A stretch of DNA of 64,000 nucleotides from Enterococcus devriesei (GTDB lineage: Bacteria; Bacillota; Bacilli; Lactobacillales; Enterococcaceae), in contig NZ_JXKM01000003.1 in NCBI RefSeq assembly GCF_001885905.1, positions 303,007 through 367,006 of the forward strand. Direction: 5' to 3'. This document shows, one piece after another, positions 22,470-31,171 of this stretch (its first letter is position 1; each line of letters opens with the position of its first letter). Below the pieces are notes generated by a model. That model worked only from the letters and a program-made list of their open reading frames with translations, did not search any database and was not told the origin of the DNA. Made by a program: the position numbers and the translations under genes.

Positions 22470-22484
22470 GATCGTATTCAAAAG

Positions 22485-22513
22485 CTGGCATGAATATTTT
22501 TTTGTGCTAAAAT
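22485..22513 (+). promoter_or_regulatory. tRNA-Leu promoter
   Basis: CTGGCA (22485-22490) and TAAAAT (22508-22513) are 17 bases apart. A TG one base before the -10 box makes it an extended -10. The tRNA starts 18 bases further on. Confidence 0.55.
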
Positions 22514-22530
22514 AGAAAAGTACTTTATTT

Positions 22531-22614
22531 GCGGTCGTGGCGGAATTGGCAGACGCGCTAGCTTCAGGCGCTAGTGGTAGCAATACCGTGGAAGTTCGAG
22601 TCTTCTCGGCCGCA
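22531..22614 (+). tRNA. tRNA-Leu (anticodon CAG)
   Basis: The 84-base gene folds as a class II tRNA. The acceptor arms GCGGTCG and CGGCCGC pair with one G-T. The anticodon stem CTAGC/GCTAG encloses TTCAGGC, giving anticodon CAG for CTG codons. A long variable arm follows, and the T arm contains GTTCGAGTC. The discriminator base is A, and CCA is not encoded. It is a single gene with its own promoter and terminator. Confidence 0.95.
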
Positions 22615-22685
22615 TCACAATAAAAGTTTTGCGAACTCGCCCAGTTTTTGAGCGGTAAGCGAAAAAGCTAGTTCACAAAACTGGC

Positions 22686-22725
22686 AAAAGGGTATCTCGG
22701 AAATCATTTCCGAGATACCCTTTTT
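22686..22725. terminator. Bidirectional terminator after tRNA-Leu
   Basis: A nearly perfect inverted repeat of about 17 bp (AAAAGGGTATCTCGG with CCGAGATACCCTTTTT) carries A residues on the left and T residues on the right. It can stop the tRNA transcript from the left and leftward transcripts from udk. Confidence 0.9.
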
Positions 22726-22730
22726 GTGTA

Positions 22731-22760
22731 AAAGAAAGGTCCGACAAATGCTGTCGAACC
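22731..22760 (-). terminator. udk terminator
   Basis: On the minus strand GGTTCGACA pairs with TGTCGGACC (one G-T pair) and is followed by TTTCTTTT, just after the udk stop codon. Confidence 0.65.
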
Positions 22761-22767
22761 CGTTCTT

Positions 22768-23394
22768 TTATTCATGATTTAAAAAACTGGCAACTTTGGT
22801 CGCGATCAAGTCAATCGCTACGTGATTTTCGCCGCCTTCTGGCACGATGATATCTGAGTAGCGTTTAGTTGGTTCGATGAACTGGTGGTACATCGGTTTG
22901 ACAACGGTCAAATATTGTTCGATAACTGATTCTAATGTCCGGCCGCGTTCGTTCATATCCCGTTTAATCCGGCGAATGATCCGAATGTCATCGTCCGTAT
23001 CAACGTAAATTTTAATATCCATCATGTCCCGCAGACGTTCATCTTCTAAAATCAAAATTCCTTCTAGAATAATCACTTCTTTGGGTTCTTGAACATACAC
23101 TTCACTACTGCGCGTATGGGCTACGTAATCGTAGATCGGCACTTCTACCGATTGATAATTGGTTAATTCTTTTAAGTGTTCAATCAGCAAATCCGTATCA
23201 AAAGCAAAAGGATGATCGTAATTTGTTGTTAGACGTTCTTCAAAGCTGATATCGCTTTGGTCTTTATAATAAGAATCGTGCTCCAGCATCATGATCGAAT
23301 GATTAGGAAACCGATTGTAAATCGCGCGGCTGACACTTGTTTTTCCACTTCCAGATCCGCCCGTTACACCAATAATGATCGGCTTGTTTTTCAT
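22768..23394 (-). CDS. udk: Uridine kinase
   Basis: The 208-residue protein has the P-loop [12 protein letters not shown] near residue 9 and the [11 protein letters not shown] motif near residue 58 that binds the nucleoside. It phosphorylates uridine and cytidine in pyrimidine salvage. The ATG at 23392-23394 is chosen because AGAGG lies eight bases upstream. A longer frame would start next to the likely -10 box TATAAT at 23425-23431. Confidence 0.94.
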   Translation of the reverse strand: MKNKPIIIGVTGGSGSGKTSVSRAIYNRFPNHSIMMLEHDSYYKDQSDISFEERLTTNYDHPFAFDTDLLIEHLKELTNYQSVEVPIYDYVAHTRSSEVYVQEPKEVIILEGILILEDERLRDMMDIKIYVDTDDDIRIIRRIKRDMNERGRTLESVIEQYLTVVKPMYHQFIEPTKRYSDIIVPEGGENHVAIDLIATKVASFLNHE

Positions 23395-23464
23395 GTAAAT
23401 AAAACCTCTTTCGTTTTTCATTAGTCCTATTATAGCGAAACACGGTCAAATTACTATCAAAATA

Positions 23465-24151
23465 TCAAAAATCTTCTAAAATCTGATAAAGGTCGGTTAA
23501 TTCTCTAATCTGATACGTTGGTTCAATGATCGTCGCCGCTTTTTGCGCGGGATTCATCCAAATCGTATCGATCCCTGCCACCTGTCCACCTTTGATGTCC
23601 GACGTTAAGGAGTCGCCAATGATCACGGTCTTTTCTTTATTGATTTGAGGAATCTCAGCAAAGACTTGATCGAAAAATTCCTTCATAGGTTTATGCACGC
23701 CCATCTCTTCAGAAATAAAAAACTTTTTGAAATAGGGAGCCAAACCAGATTTTTCCAGGCGTTGATGCTGCGTGGCAGAGACGCCATTGGTCACAACATA
23801 CAGCTCTTCTTTTTGGCTTAATTGCTGAACGACCTCCAAACTGTTCTCCATCAGCTGGTGCCCTTGATTTAAGTAATGACGATAGCGCGCTTCTGTTTTT
23901 GGGCCATCGACTTCTCGATCATATTGTTCAAAAAACAAGCGAAAACGATTGTCTAACAAATCCTGCCGTGAAAGTAATCCAGCCTCATGATCTCGCCAAA
24001 AACCTTGGTTCATTTTTTTATAAGCATTTTTGACCGATAGCGAAGGTTCCACATCCATGTCTTGGAATAGCCAGCTCAACGCTTGCTCTTCGGCTGCTTT
24101 AAAATCTAATAAGGTATCATCAATATCAAATAAAATTGTTTCGTAACGCAT
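23465..24151 (-). CDS. HAD-superfamily hydrolase, YjjG-type noncanonical pyrimidine nucleotidase
   Basis: All four HAD motifs are present: FDIDDTLLDF (nucleophile Asp near residue 9), VVTNG, a lysine in VHKPMKEFF, and IIGDSLTSDIKGG. The helical cap between motifs I and II and the overall sequence match the YjjG family, which dephosphorylates odd pyrimidine nucleotides; substrate is inferred. The ATG at 24149-24151 follows AGAAGG and is preferred over an upstream TTG. It is 11 bases downstream of the pseudouridine synthase gene, so the two form an operon. Confidence 0.85.
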   Translation of the reverse strand: MRYETILFDIDDTLLDFKAAEEQALSWLFQDMDVEPSLSVKNAYKKMNQGFWRDHEAGLLSRQDLLDNRFRLFFEQYDREVDGPKTEARYRHYLNQGHQLMENSLEVVQQLSQKEELYVVTNGVSATQHQRLEKSGLAPYFKKFFISEEMGVHKPMKEFFDQVFAEIPQINKEKTVIIGDSLTSDIKGGQVAGIDTIWMNPAQKAATIIEPTYQIRELTDLYQILEDF

Positions 24152-24162
24152 AAACAAACCTT

Positions 24163-24879
24163 CTATCTAAAATATTTTTTTAATTGTTGTAATTCTGATT
24201 CTGTTAACCCGCGATACTCCCCCGCCAAAAGTTCCGGCGGCAAACGTAAGGGACCCATTGCTACGCGTGATAAAGCCGTGACTTTTTTGCCACAGGCTAA
24301 GAACATTTTTTTGACTTGGTGGAACTTGCCCTCTTGAATGGTCAAACGAACGCGGGATTCATTCGCCCCTACAGACAGAACCTCTAGCTTGGCGGGTTGG
24401 CAAACAATCCCACCATGAAAAACGATTCCTTGTGCAAAAGCGGCAACATCCTCAGCCGTAACTTTTTCATTCACAGTGGCAAGATAGGTTTTTTCAACCT
24501 TTGAGCCTGGCTGTAAAAGAGCATAGCCTAACTGGCCGTTATCTGTTAATAATAATAAACCAGTCGTATCGCGATCGAGTCGACCCACCGGATATAAATC
24601 AGCCGGCCGTTCATGTTTCGTGACTAATTCAGTGGCTGTCTGAAACCGTGCGTCTTTTTTGGCAGTGACTACCCCCGCCGGTTTGTTCAACAAATAATAG
24701 ACATGCTTGGTTTGTAGCGGTTGTCCAGCGACTTCAATCTTATGCAGCCGACTATCCACATTCAGCTGAGGATTCATTTCCAACTGATCATCAATCAAAA
24801 CTTTTCTACTTAAAAAGAGTCGTTTCATTTCTTTGCGACTCGTGTGTAATTGTTCTTCGATTAATTTATCTAAACGCAT
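24163..24879 (-). CDS. rsuA: 16S rRNA pseudouridine synthase, RsuA family
   Basis: The 238-residue protein has an N-terminal S4 RNA-binding domain (MRLDKLIEEQLHTSRKEMKR, residues 1-60) and the RsuA/RluB/RluE/RluF catalytic core with GRLDRDTTGLLLLT; the catalytic aspartate is D102. Length and the S4 domain favour 16S rRNA position 516 as target, but family members acting on 23S rRNA look alike. It is the first gene of a two-gene operon with the YjjG-like phosphatase. Confidence 0.85.
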   Translation of the reverse strand: MRLDKLIEEQLHTSRKEMKRLFLSRKVLIDDQLEMNPQLNVDSRLHKIEVAGQPLQTKHVYYLLNKPAGVVTAKKDARFQTATELVTKHERPADLYPVGRLDRDTTGLLLLTDNGQLGYALLQPGSKVEKTYLATVNEKVTAEDVAAFAQGIVFHGGIVCQPAKLEVLSVGANESRVRLTIQEGKFHQVKKMFLACGKKVTALSRVAMGPLRLPPELLAGEYRGLTESELQQLKKYFR

Positions 24880-24908
24880 GGCTAAACTCCTTCAAACATA
24901 TCGGCTTC

Positions 24909-24937
24909 ATTATACAGAAATTTTCCAGCTATCTCAG
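24909..24937 (-). promoter_or_regulatory. Promoter of the pseudouridine synthase operon
   Basis: A perfect -10 box TATAAT (24909-24914) and a -35 box CTGAGA (24932-24937) are 17 bases apart on the minus strand, 30 bases upstream of the start codon. Confidence 0.6.
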
Positions 24938-25127
24938 CTAAAAGGGATGATTTTTCCAAAATTAGTAAAACTGCGGCTGATTTTCTTTTACGATGCCAAG
25001 GCTAGAACCATTTTTTTAAAACTTTCGCAACTAAAAGATACGTAGTCAAATCCCTTGAATACAAGGCTCAATCCTATATTCCAACTCGCTTAAAAGAAAC
25101 CCAAAACTTTTTTCGAACCCCTTCCGC

Positions 25128-25156
25128 TTGCTTTTTAATGACAGAAGTCCTAGAAT
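25128..25156 (+). promoter_or_regulatory. rplY (ctc) promoter
   Basis: TTGCTT (25128-25133) and TAGAAT (25151-25156) are 17 bases apart on the plus strand. The predicted start point near 25163 leaves a leader of about 240 bases before rplY. No sigma-B-type promoter was recognised. Confidence 0.55.
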
Positions 25157-25162
25157 TTAATT

Positions 25163-25405
25163 ATGCAAGTCAGAGATTTGCATTAAAAATTAAGTGAATC
25201 GACACGTTACGTGTCAAAGGTTTCTCATACACAGCGTAATGACCTGGTAGAGAAAGTTGAACTTAGACTTTTTTGGGACAGCTGCGTAAACAGCTGTCCT
25301 TTTGCGTATTTTTACGTAAAGCCATCGTGCTGAGAATAACCCATCACTTGAATAAAACCTGTCTAGTCAACCACAGACAGTCACATTTTAAGGAGGAATT
25401 TGGTT
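25163..25405 (+). promoter_or_regulatory. Long structured rplY leader with an internal terminator
   Basis: The leader can form several hairpins: ATGCAA/TTGCAT near 25163-25183, a perfect GACACG-TTA-CGTGTC stem near 25201-25216, and TTTCTC/GAGAAA further on. It then has a GC-rich terminator hairpin (GGACAGCTG at 25276-25284 with CAGCTGTCC at 25291-25299) followed by TTTT and a second T run in TATTTTTACG. There is no gene between promoter and terminator, so this is either a terminating leader that controls rplY or a small RNA of about 145 bases. Confidence 0.55.
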
Positions 25406-26023
25406 ATGGCAGTATCATTGAAAGTAGAAGAAAGAGCAACACGTCCCCGTTCCCTACGCAACAAATTGCGTCACGAAGGAAAAGTTCCCGCAGTCGTAAA
25501 TGGCTACAAGGTGGAAAGCACACCGATCGCTATCGACGAACGTGAATTCTCAAAATTACTTCGGGAAAACGGAACAAACACTGTATTCGCTTTTGAACTT
25601 GGTGGCAAGAAAGTCAACGCCTTATTGCGTGATGCCCAAACGGATACCTTTACTCGTCATTTAACACATATCGAGTTATTATCCGTTAACCTTTCTGAAG
25701 AAACAGAAGCTGAAACAGAACTAAACTTAGTTGGCGACGCTGCTGGGGTGAAAGCAGGCGGTATCTTAACACAAACACTTTACACCGTAACGATTTCTGC
25801 AACACCAGAAAAATTACCAGAAGGAATCGACGTAGATATCTCTGGTTTAGAAATCGGCGATTCAATTTCAATCGGCGATCTTCCTAAAAACGCGGACTAC
25901 ACGATCGTAACAGATGCTGAAGAACAAATCGCATCAATCCAAGAAGCACAAGAAGTTCCTGAAGAAGAACCTGCAGCTGAAGGTGCTGAACCAGAAGTAA
26001 TTGGTGAAGACGCAGCAGAATAA
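25406..26023 (+). CDS. rplY: 50S ribosomal protein L25/general stress protein Ctc
   Basis: The 205-residue protein has an N-terminal 5S rRNA-binding L25 domain (about 1-92, with RNKLRHEGKVPAVVNGYKVE-type sequence) and a C-terminal TL5/Ctc domain (about 100-180), followed by a very acidic tail. This is the long Ctc form. The ATG at 25406 follows AAGGAGG by eight bases. Ctc is a stress-linked ribosomal protein in Bacillus. The gene is monocistronic with a long leader. Confidence 0.93.
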   Translation: MAVSLKVEERATRPRSLRNKLRHEGKVPAVVNGYKVESTPIAIDEREFSKLLRENGTNTVFAFELGGKKVNALLRDAQTDTFTRHLTHIELLSVNLSEETEAETELNLVGDAAGVKAGGILTQTLYTVTISATPEKLPEGIDVDISGLEIGDSISIGDLPKNADYTIVTDAEEQIASIQEAQEVPEEEPAAEGAEPEVIGEDAAE

Positions 26024-26032
26024 GTAATGAAT

Positions 26033-26066
26033 GAGGCGGGCAATCATTTGCTACGCCTCTTTTTTA
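26033..26066 (+). terminator. rplY terminator
   Basis: GAGGCG pairs with CGCCTC, with an inner GCA/TGC stem, and is followed by TTTTTTATTTT, ten bases after the stop codon. Confidence 0.85.
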
Positions 26067-26226
26067 TTTTCTCTCAATCCTCTTTGTCTTAAGAAAGTTT
26101 TTTAGTTTTTCAGACTCCAAGTACTATGAGTGGTCTTTTTTAATAAAAAGAATTACAATAAGTCACTACAAGCTTACTTTAAGTTATACTATAAGTAAGT
26201 GATTCCAACTAAAGGAGGAAAAATCT

Positions 26227-26550
26227 ATGTTTGAAACTTTTGATTCAAAAAAAAGTCGGTATGCCTCTGTCGGTGTGGTGTCCAGCTTGCCAGGCGAGCT
26301 GATAGATAGTATCTGGTATATCATTGACTTAGACTTGAAGGGCTTGATCCCATTAGACAATATGTTAAGTTTTGATTTAATCAACAATAATGGTCGGGTC
26401 ACGATGCAATTCTCGCAAGAAGACAACGATGTTGAAATGGGAATTGATCTGCCGTTTGGTTTTTCTAATGAATTCCCACAAGAGGTCTATGCATACGATG
26501 ACGGCAGTCGCCAAACCATTTTATTACCAAGTGAGATTCGTCAACGCTAA
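26227..26550 (+). CDS. DUF960-family protein of unknown function
   Basis: The 107-residue, acidic, soluble protein resembles the DUF960 family found in staphylococci, enterococci and other Bacilli; no biochemical role is known to me. It has no signal peptide, no membrane segment and no cysteine pattern. An AAAGGAGGA site precedes the ATG, and candidate -10 boxes (TATACT, 26186-26191) lie about 35 bases upstream. It is flanked by terminators on both sides, so it is monocistronic. Confidence 0.75.
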   Translation: MFETFDSKKSRYASVGVVSSLPGELIDSIWYIIDLDLKGLIPLDNMLSFDLINNNGRVTMQFSQEDNDVEMGIDLPFGFSNEFPQEVYAYDDGSRQTILLPSEIRQR

Positions 26551-26556
26551 TCCAGA

Positions 26557-26591
26557 AGACAACCTTTTCTTAAGGGTTGTCTCTTTTTTTT
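26557..26591 (+). terminator. Terminator after the DUF960 gene
   Basis: AGACAACC pairs with GGTTGTCT around a ten-base loop, followed by CTTTTTTTT. Confidence 0.85.
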
Positions 26592-26610
26592 ACTTTTTCG
26601 AGCCAGACCC

Positions 26611-26638
26611 TTGCTTTCAGAAAATTTTGTGGTAATAT
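26611..26638 (+). promoter_or_regulatory. Candidate promoter of the MATE exporter gene
   Basis: TTGCTT (26611-26616) and TAATAT (26633-26638) are 16 bases apart, 34 bases upstream of the start codon. Confidence 0.45.
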
Positions 26639-26672
26639 CAAGCAGAAAATTTATTTAGAAAGCAGGAAAATA

Positions 26673-28049
26673 ATGAAAGAATTGACTCATGGAAATCCAG
26701 CGAAATTGATTTTATTGTTTACATTGCCCTTATTTGTCGGAAATGTTTTTCAGCAATTTTACAGTATGGTGGATATGCTTGTTGTTGGTCAGACATTAGG
26801 TAAAGATGCTCTGGCCGCTGTCGGTGCTACAGGGAGCGTCAGCTTCTTGATCATCGGGTTTGCTCAAGGTCTGACTTCGGGATTGTCCATCATTACGGCT
26901 CAACGCTTTGGCGCAAAAGACGCACAAGGTGTTCGGAAAAGTTTTGCTACCTCCATTGTGATCAGTCTAGGTGTCACAGTTATTCTGACGACCCTAAGCT
27001 TGATCTTCTTACGTCCCTTGTTGCTTTTGATGCAAACACCCCCTGAATTGTTGAAGCCCGCCCAAGATTTTATCTCTGTTCTATTAGCTGGGATCTTCGC
27101 TTCCATGAGCTTCAATCTTTTATCTAATATGGTACGCGCGTTAGGTGATAGTCGGACACCGCTAGTTTTCTTAGCCTCCGCGGTTGTTGTTAACGTCATT
27201 TTGGATTTGATTTTTATCATTCACTTCCATATGGGGGTTGCTGGTGCTGGTTATGCTACCGTCATTGCTCAAGTTTTTGCTAGTTTATTATGTGTTTGGT
27301 TCATTCGTCGGAAAATTCCGCTGCTGCAAATCAGCCGCAAACATTTTTCTTTTGATAAAGAAGATTTCCAAATCCATTTGAAGGCTGCATTACCTATGGG
27401 CTTCCAATCTTCCATCATCGCTATTGGCGCCGTTGTTTTACAATCGGCCCTTAATACCTTAGGAACGGATGTCGTTGCTGCCCAAGCTGCTGCAAGTCGG
27501 ATCGATCAATTCGCGGTCCTGCCTATGATGTCCTTCGGGATCACTATGGCAACTTTCACGGCACAAAATCTTGGTGCCAAACAATATGGCCGGATCATCC
27601 AAGGGGTGAAGCAAGGCTTATTAATGAGTGGCGCCTTTAGCATTTTAGCCGGAACGTTAGTGATTACCTGTGGTCGAGCTTTTGTTTCTTTGTTCGTTGC
27701 TCCAAGTGAGACACATGTCTTTGAATTAGCACAAACATATTTCAACATCAACGGCTCGCTTTACTGGGTCTTGGCCGGTCTTTTCATTTTACGTTATACC
27801 TTGCAAGGCTTAGGCCAAGCAAAGATCCCAACGATCGCCGGTATGATGGAATTGATTATGCGGTCCTTCGCAGCGATTATTTTGACTCACTCCTTTGGTT
27901 TTGCCGGTGCAGCTTTTGCTTCACCCTTAGCTTGGATCGGTTCGGTCGCTGTTTTATTAGCTTCTTACTTCAAAGCGATGCGTCAATTAAAACAATTAGA
28001 TCAACAGCAACAAATGATCGAAACTTCAGAAATTGGTTTAGAGCACTAA
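26673..28049 (+). CDS. MATE-family efflux transporter
   Basis: The 458-residue protein has about twelve hydrophobic segments and the two homologous halves of MATE exporters. The first half contains LFVGNVFQQFYSMVDMLVVG near residue 16 and the second half repeats the pattern near residue 240 (PMGFQSSIIAIGAVVLQ). These proteins export cationic or organic compounds with Na+ or H+ exchange. The sequence falls with the DinF/NorM-like group; substrate unknown. The start follows AGCAGGAAAA. The gene is monocistronic, ending in a bidirectional terminator. Confidence 0.88.
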   Translation: MKELTHGNPAKLILLFTLPLFVGNVFQQFYSMVDMLVVGQTLGKDALAAVGATGSVSFLIIGFAQGLTSGLSIITAQRFGAKDAQGVRKSFATSIVISLGVTVILTTLSLIFLRPLLLLMQTPPELLKPAQDFISVLLAGIFASMSFNLLSNMVRALGDSRTPLVFLASAVVVNVILDLIFIIHFHMGVAGAGYATVIAQVFASLLCVWFIRRKIPLLQISRKHFSFDKEDFQIHLKAALPMGFQSSIIAIGAVVLQSALNTLGTDVVAAQAAASRIDQFAVLPMMSFGITMATFTAQNLGAKQYGRIIQGVKQGLLMSGAFSILAGTLVITCGRAFVSLFVAPSETHVFELAQTYFNINGSLYWVLAGLFILRYTLQGLGQAKIPTIAGMMELIMRSFAAIILTHSFGFAGAAFASPLAWIGSVAVLLASYFKAMRQLKQLDQQQQMIETSEIGLEH

Positions 28050-28051
28050 CC

Positions 28052-28095
28052 AAAAAGACGAAACTCCCAATGAATGGGAATTTCGTCTTTTTTTA
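28052..28095. terminator. Bidirectional terminator between MATE and flavodoxin genes
   Basis: AAAAAGACGAAA-C-TCCCA pairs with TGGGAATTTCGTCTTTTTTT around a short loop. It serves two convergent genes, each ending within about 5 bases of it. Confidence 0.9.
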
Positions 28096-28098
28096 TAG

Positions 28099-28623
28099 CT
28101 ATTTCATTCTTTCCGCCAAAGCAGCAAAATCGATTGCTGGCTCATTTGCGTTTGTTTGATCAAAAGCCTGCAGCAACATTTTCGCTTGCTCATCCAATTC
28201 ATTGGCTGGCTTTTTCTTAAAAGCTGCTACCATCGGTTTGATGACTAGTTTATGTTTCAGCGCCAACCCCTCGTAATTCACTTTCCCTTGCAAATGATAG
28301 CAACCTCGCAAGGTAATTCTTTTCTCCGCCACCTTTGCCGCAATCGGCTGATGAATCCCCGCTACTAGTTCTTCACTAATCGAATCCGTCATCCCAACAG
28401 TCACGATCGTCAGTTCATTTTTCGCTGAAGCTAAAGCCTGCAAGACTTTTTTCAGTCCGGTCATCCGTCCAACATACACCGAACCAACAAAAATCACATG
28501 AGCTTCAGGCAGCTCCTTCGGTAATTGCTGGCAATCGATCACAGGGTCACCCGTAATCGCTGCTAATTCCTCCGCGTATTGTTTACTCGTACCATATTGT
28601 GTCCCATAAACAATTAGTGCCAT
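28099..28623 (-). CDS. Flavodoxin-domain protein
   Basis: The 174-residue protein starts MALIVYGTQYGTSKQYAEEL, where the TQYGTSK loop corresponds to the FMN phosphate-binding loop of flavodoxins. A second flavin loop is suggested by VGSVYVGRMTG near residue 47. It resembles the flavodoxin_5/HemG-like group, but a role as protoporphyrinogen oxidase cannot be claimed. GGAGG precedes the ATG. It is monocistronic and convergent with the MATE gene. Confidence 0.75.
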   Translation of the reverse strand: MALIVYGTQYGTSKQYAEELAAITGDPVIDCQQLPKELPEAHVIFVGSVYVGRMTGLKKVLQALASAKNELTIVTVGMTDSISEELVAGIHQPIAAKVAEKRITLRGCYHLQGKVNYEGLALKHKLVIKPMVAAFKKKPANELDEQAKMLLQAFDQTNANEPAIDFAALAERMK

Positions 28624-28841
28624 CTTGTTACCTCCTTTTTTGCCTAGCTTGTTCGTTTAACAAAAGTTGCTTCACACATACGATCTAGTTTAATTCCTTT
28701 AATCTAGTGTACCTTATAATGTGTGTCATTTCTTCCAACTTTAGTCTCATGCAAAAAAGAACTGACAAAAAGAAGTTGGGACACAAGTGATCGGCTTATT
28801 TCCGAAGAAGCTACTTCTGTCACACCCTTTATATATGAATA

Positions 28842-28871
28842 GGAGCTGAGACAAATGAATGTCCCAGCTCC
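28842..28871 (-). other. Hairpin after kup
   Basis: GGAGCTGAGACA pairs with TGTCCCAGCTCC around a six-base loop (one mismatch), 12 bases after the kup stop. No clear T run follows on the minus strand, so termination is uncertain. The rest of the 259-base gap to the flavodoxin gene shows nothing firm. Confidence 0.45.
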
Positions 28872-28882
28872 CTGATAGATTC

Positions 28883-30877
28883 TTATTTGCGTTCTTTTAA
28901 CCAGGTTTTGCGGGTTTCGCCGACGATCAATGGTACCGTCTCATAAGTTACTTCACTGTATTCGATGCCGAACCAGCGTTCCGGTGAAACGGTATGATGT
29001 TTAATCGCCAACCGTGCCTGCATCACTTGCCGATCCCATTTTGCCAGTTTCGTAATATTTGAAAGTTCTTCTTGGATCATTACGAAACGGAAATCGCCGA
29101 CTTGGCGGCCCGGGGTCAATGAATAATGCTGAGGCTGTTTTGGCAAACGACCTTCTTTCATTAAATCATGGATGATTTGCCGCAAATAAACATTTACATC
29201 TTGCGCGATTCGGAATCCTAGATACAATTTCACCTTCACGATAAAATCAGTTCCCATCATATCCACACTGTATTCTTCGGTATAAGGCTCATCGGTTACT
29301 TCCACATTGACAAACCAATAGGCCTTCGCTCGCTTCAAGCGTTTGTCTAAAATCGAATAAATAAATTGCTGCGGAATCTCGTCCCCTTCCAAACGTGGAA
29401 CTAAAAAGACGACATTGGTTTGATAATAAGGAATCTTATCATCATCATGAAGTTCTTGCAGCTGTGGTAAATAGTCTTTAAAGCGCACATCTTGACTGGC
29501 ATTCTCCTGCACCCGATTGCTACGATGCCAAATATACATCACCGCAAGAATCAGCAGCGCCATCGCCACAGCGACAAACCCGCCATGGAAAAATTTAGTA
29601 ATACTTGAGATAAAGAAGAAGCCTTCTAATGTACCGAAAAAGACTAACATCACCGTCGCTAAAACTCTCGGAGTTCCTGTTTGTAATAAATAATGATACA
29701 ACAAGAAAGTCGTCATCAGCATCGTCACTGTAATCGACAGACCATACGCCGCCTCCATATGGCTAGACGTGCGGAAGGTCAAGACGATCAATGAACATGC
29801 GCCCCATAGGATCAGGTTGATTGCCGGGATATACATTTGACCGATACTTTTCCCCGGATACATGATCCGCATTCTTGGTAATAATTTCAATTTGATCGCT
29901 TCGGAAACTAACGTAAAAGAACCAGAAATCAACGCCTGTGACGCAATCACCGCGGCAACGGTCGCAAACGCCACACCGAAGATCATCCAACCATCGGGTA
30001 AAATTTGGAAGAAGGGATTCAAATTTTCGATTCTTTCAACCGATACGTTGCCTTTTGAATGTAAGATCCAAGCGGCTTGCCCCGCGTAATTCAACATCAA
30101 ACACATCAAAACATAGGGCCAGCTGAAATGGATGTTTTTTTTGCCGACATGACCTAGATCGGAATACAAAGCCTCGGCACCGGTCGTTGCTAGGAAAATA
30201 CTGCCTAAAATAAAGATTCCCATCTTATTATCTGGGTTGAATAATAAATGCACGGCATAATAAGGATTGATTGCTTTAATCACACTGAAGTCATAGGGAA
30301 TATTCAACAGTCCCATCAAGCCTAAAAAAGTGAACCACAAGAACATGATGGGTCCGAAAGCCTTACCGACAAAATCTGTCCCAAAACGCTGAATCAAAAA
30401 CAAAAAGAGCAAGATGACCAACGTGATGATCACAATAATGTTTTGATTATTACCAAACTCTTGATAAAAATCAGGAATGCCGCGCAGACCTTCAATGGCA
30501 GTGGTTACTGTCACAGCTGGGGTCAACACGCCGTCAGCAAGTAATGCCGCACCGCCGATCATGGCTGGTACAATCAAATACTTGCCACCTTTTCTGACTA
30601 AAGTATACAACGAGAAAATCCCGCCTTCACCATGATTGTCCGCCCGTAAAGCGATCAACACATATTTGACCGTCGTCAGCAGCATGACTGTCCAAAAAAC
30701 TAACGATACTGCTCCTAAAACAAAATCATTGGTGACCGTACTGATTCCACCGTTTTCTTCCAAGATCGCCTTCATTACATACAAAGGACTCGTTCCGATG
30801 TCGCCATACACCACGCCCATCGCGATCAGCAAGCCTGCCGCTGATAATTTCTTTGTATGACTCTTTTTCTTTTCCAT
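28883..30877 (-). CDS. kup: Potassium transporter Kup
   Basis: The 664-residue protein has about twelve membrane segments in residues 15-430 and a cytoplasmic C-terminal domain, as in the Kup/HAK/KUP family of K+:H+ symporters. Diagnostic sequence is GVVYGDIGTSPLYV near residue 21 and GEGGIFSLYTL near residue 83. The ATG follows AGGAG by nine bases. The 475-base upstream gap carries a copy of the intergenic repeat. I looked for a cyclic-di-AMP riboswitch there and did not recognise one. Confidence 0.96.
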   Translation of the reverse strand: MEKKKSHTKKLSAAGLLIAMGVVYGDIGTSPLYVMKAILEENGGISTVTNDFVLGAVSLVFWTVMLLTTVKYVLIALRADNHGEGGIFSLYTLVRKGGKYLIVPAMIGGAALLADGVLTPAVTVTTAIEGLRGIPDFYQEFGNNQNIIVIITLVILLFLFLIQRFGTDFVGKAFGPIMFLWFTFLGLMGLLNIPYDFSVIKAINPYYAVHLLFNPDNKMGIFILGSIFLATTGAEALYSDLGHVGKKNIHFSWPYVLMCLMLNYAGQAAWILHSKGNVSVERIENLNPFFQILPDGWMIFGVAFATVAAVIASQALISGSFTLVSEAIKLKLLPRMRIMYPGKSIGQMYIPAINLILWGACSLIVLTFRTSSHMEAAYGLSITVTMLMTTFLLYHYLLQTGTPRVLATVMLVFFGTLEGFFFISSITKFFHGGFVAVAMALLILAVMYIWHRSNRVQENASQDVRFKDYLPQLQELHDDDKIPYYQTNVVFLVPRLEGDEIPQQFIYSILDKRLKRAKAYWFVNVEVTDEPYTEEYSVDMMGTDFIVKVKLYLGFRIAQDVNVYLRQIIHDLMKEGRLPKQPQHYSLTPGRQVGDFRFVMIQEELSNITKLAKWDRQVMQARLAIKHHTVSPERWFGIEYSEVTYETVPLIVGETRKTWLKERK

Positions 30878-30994
30878 TACACACGCTCCTGATCGATAAT
30901 CAAAATAACTTCAAAAAATTGGTTGAATAATTGCTAAAGCTAAAAAAAAAATGTTGGTCGTTTTAGCGCTAAGCTTACGTCTACCGATAATTGC

Positions 30995-31171
30995 GAAAAG
31001 CAGAACTGACAGCTAGCTCGTTTTAAGGAATTCATTTTCCCAAAAACCGGAAAAATAAACCTAGCCTTGCCACGCATACGATTGAACTAAAGTGCTTGTT
31101 ACATTAACAAGGATGTATCACTATACTTTCCTCATACTTTTTTAAACTGCAAAAGTTCAACTCGCAAAAAC
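30995..31171 (+). repeat. Dispersed intergenic hairpin repeat (kup-pnp gap)
   Basis: A near-complete unit reads AGCAGAACTGACAGCTAGC, TCGTTTTAAGG, a weak first hairpin (CATTTTCC/GGAAAAATAA), CACGCATACGA and then the second stem TTGAACT (31082-31088) with AGTTCAA (31154-31160), followed by CTCGCAAAAAC. The stem interior is 65 bases long and holds a 17-base palindrome (CTTGTTA-CAT-TAACAAG, 31095-31111) and a weak minus-strand -10 box that may belong to kup. Confidence 0.65.

Noticed and set aside
24880-25405. T-box leader upstream of rplY
   Set aside because: The T-box sequence AGGGTGGNACCGCG and its antiterminator are not seen, and rplY is not an amino-acid gene.
28765-28830. Inverted repeat around AGTTGGGACACAAG in the kup-flavodoxin gap
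   Set aside because: The two halves pair poorly, and only one copy was found in the window, so I do not call it a repeat element.
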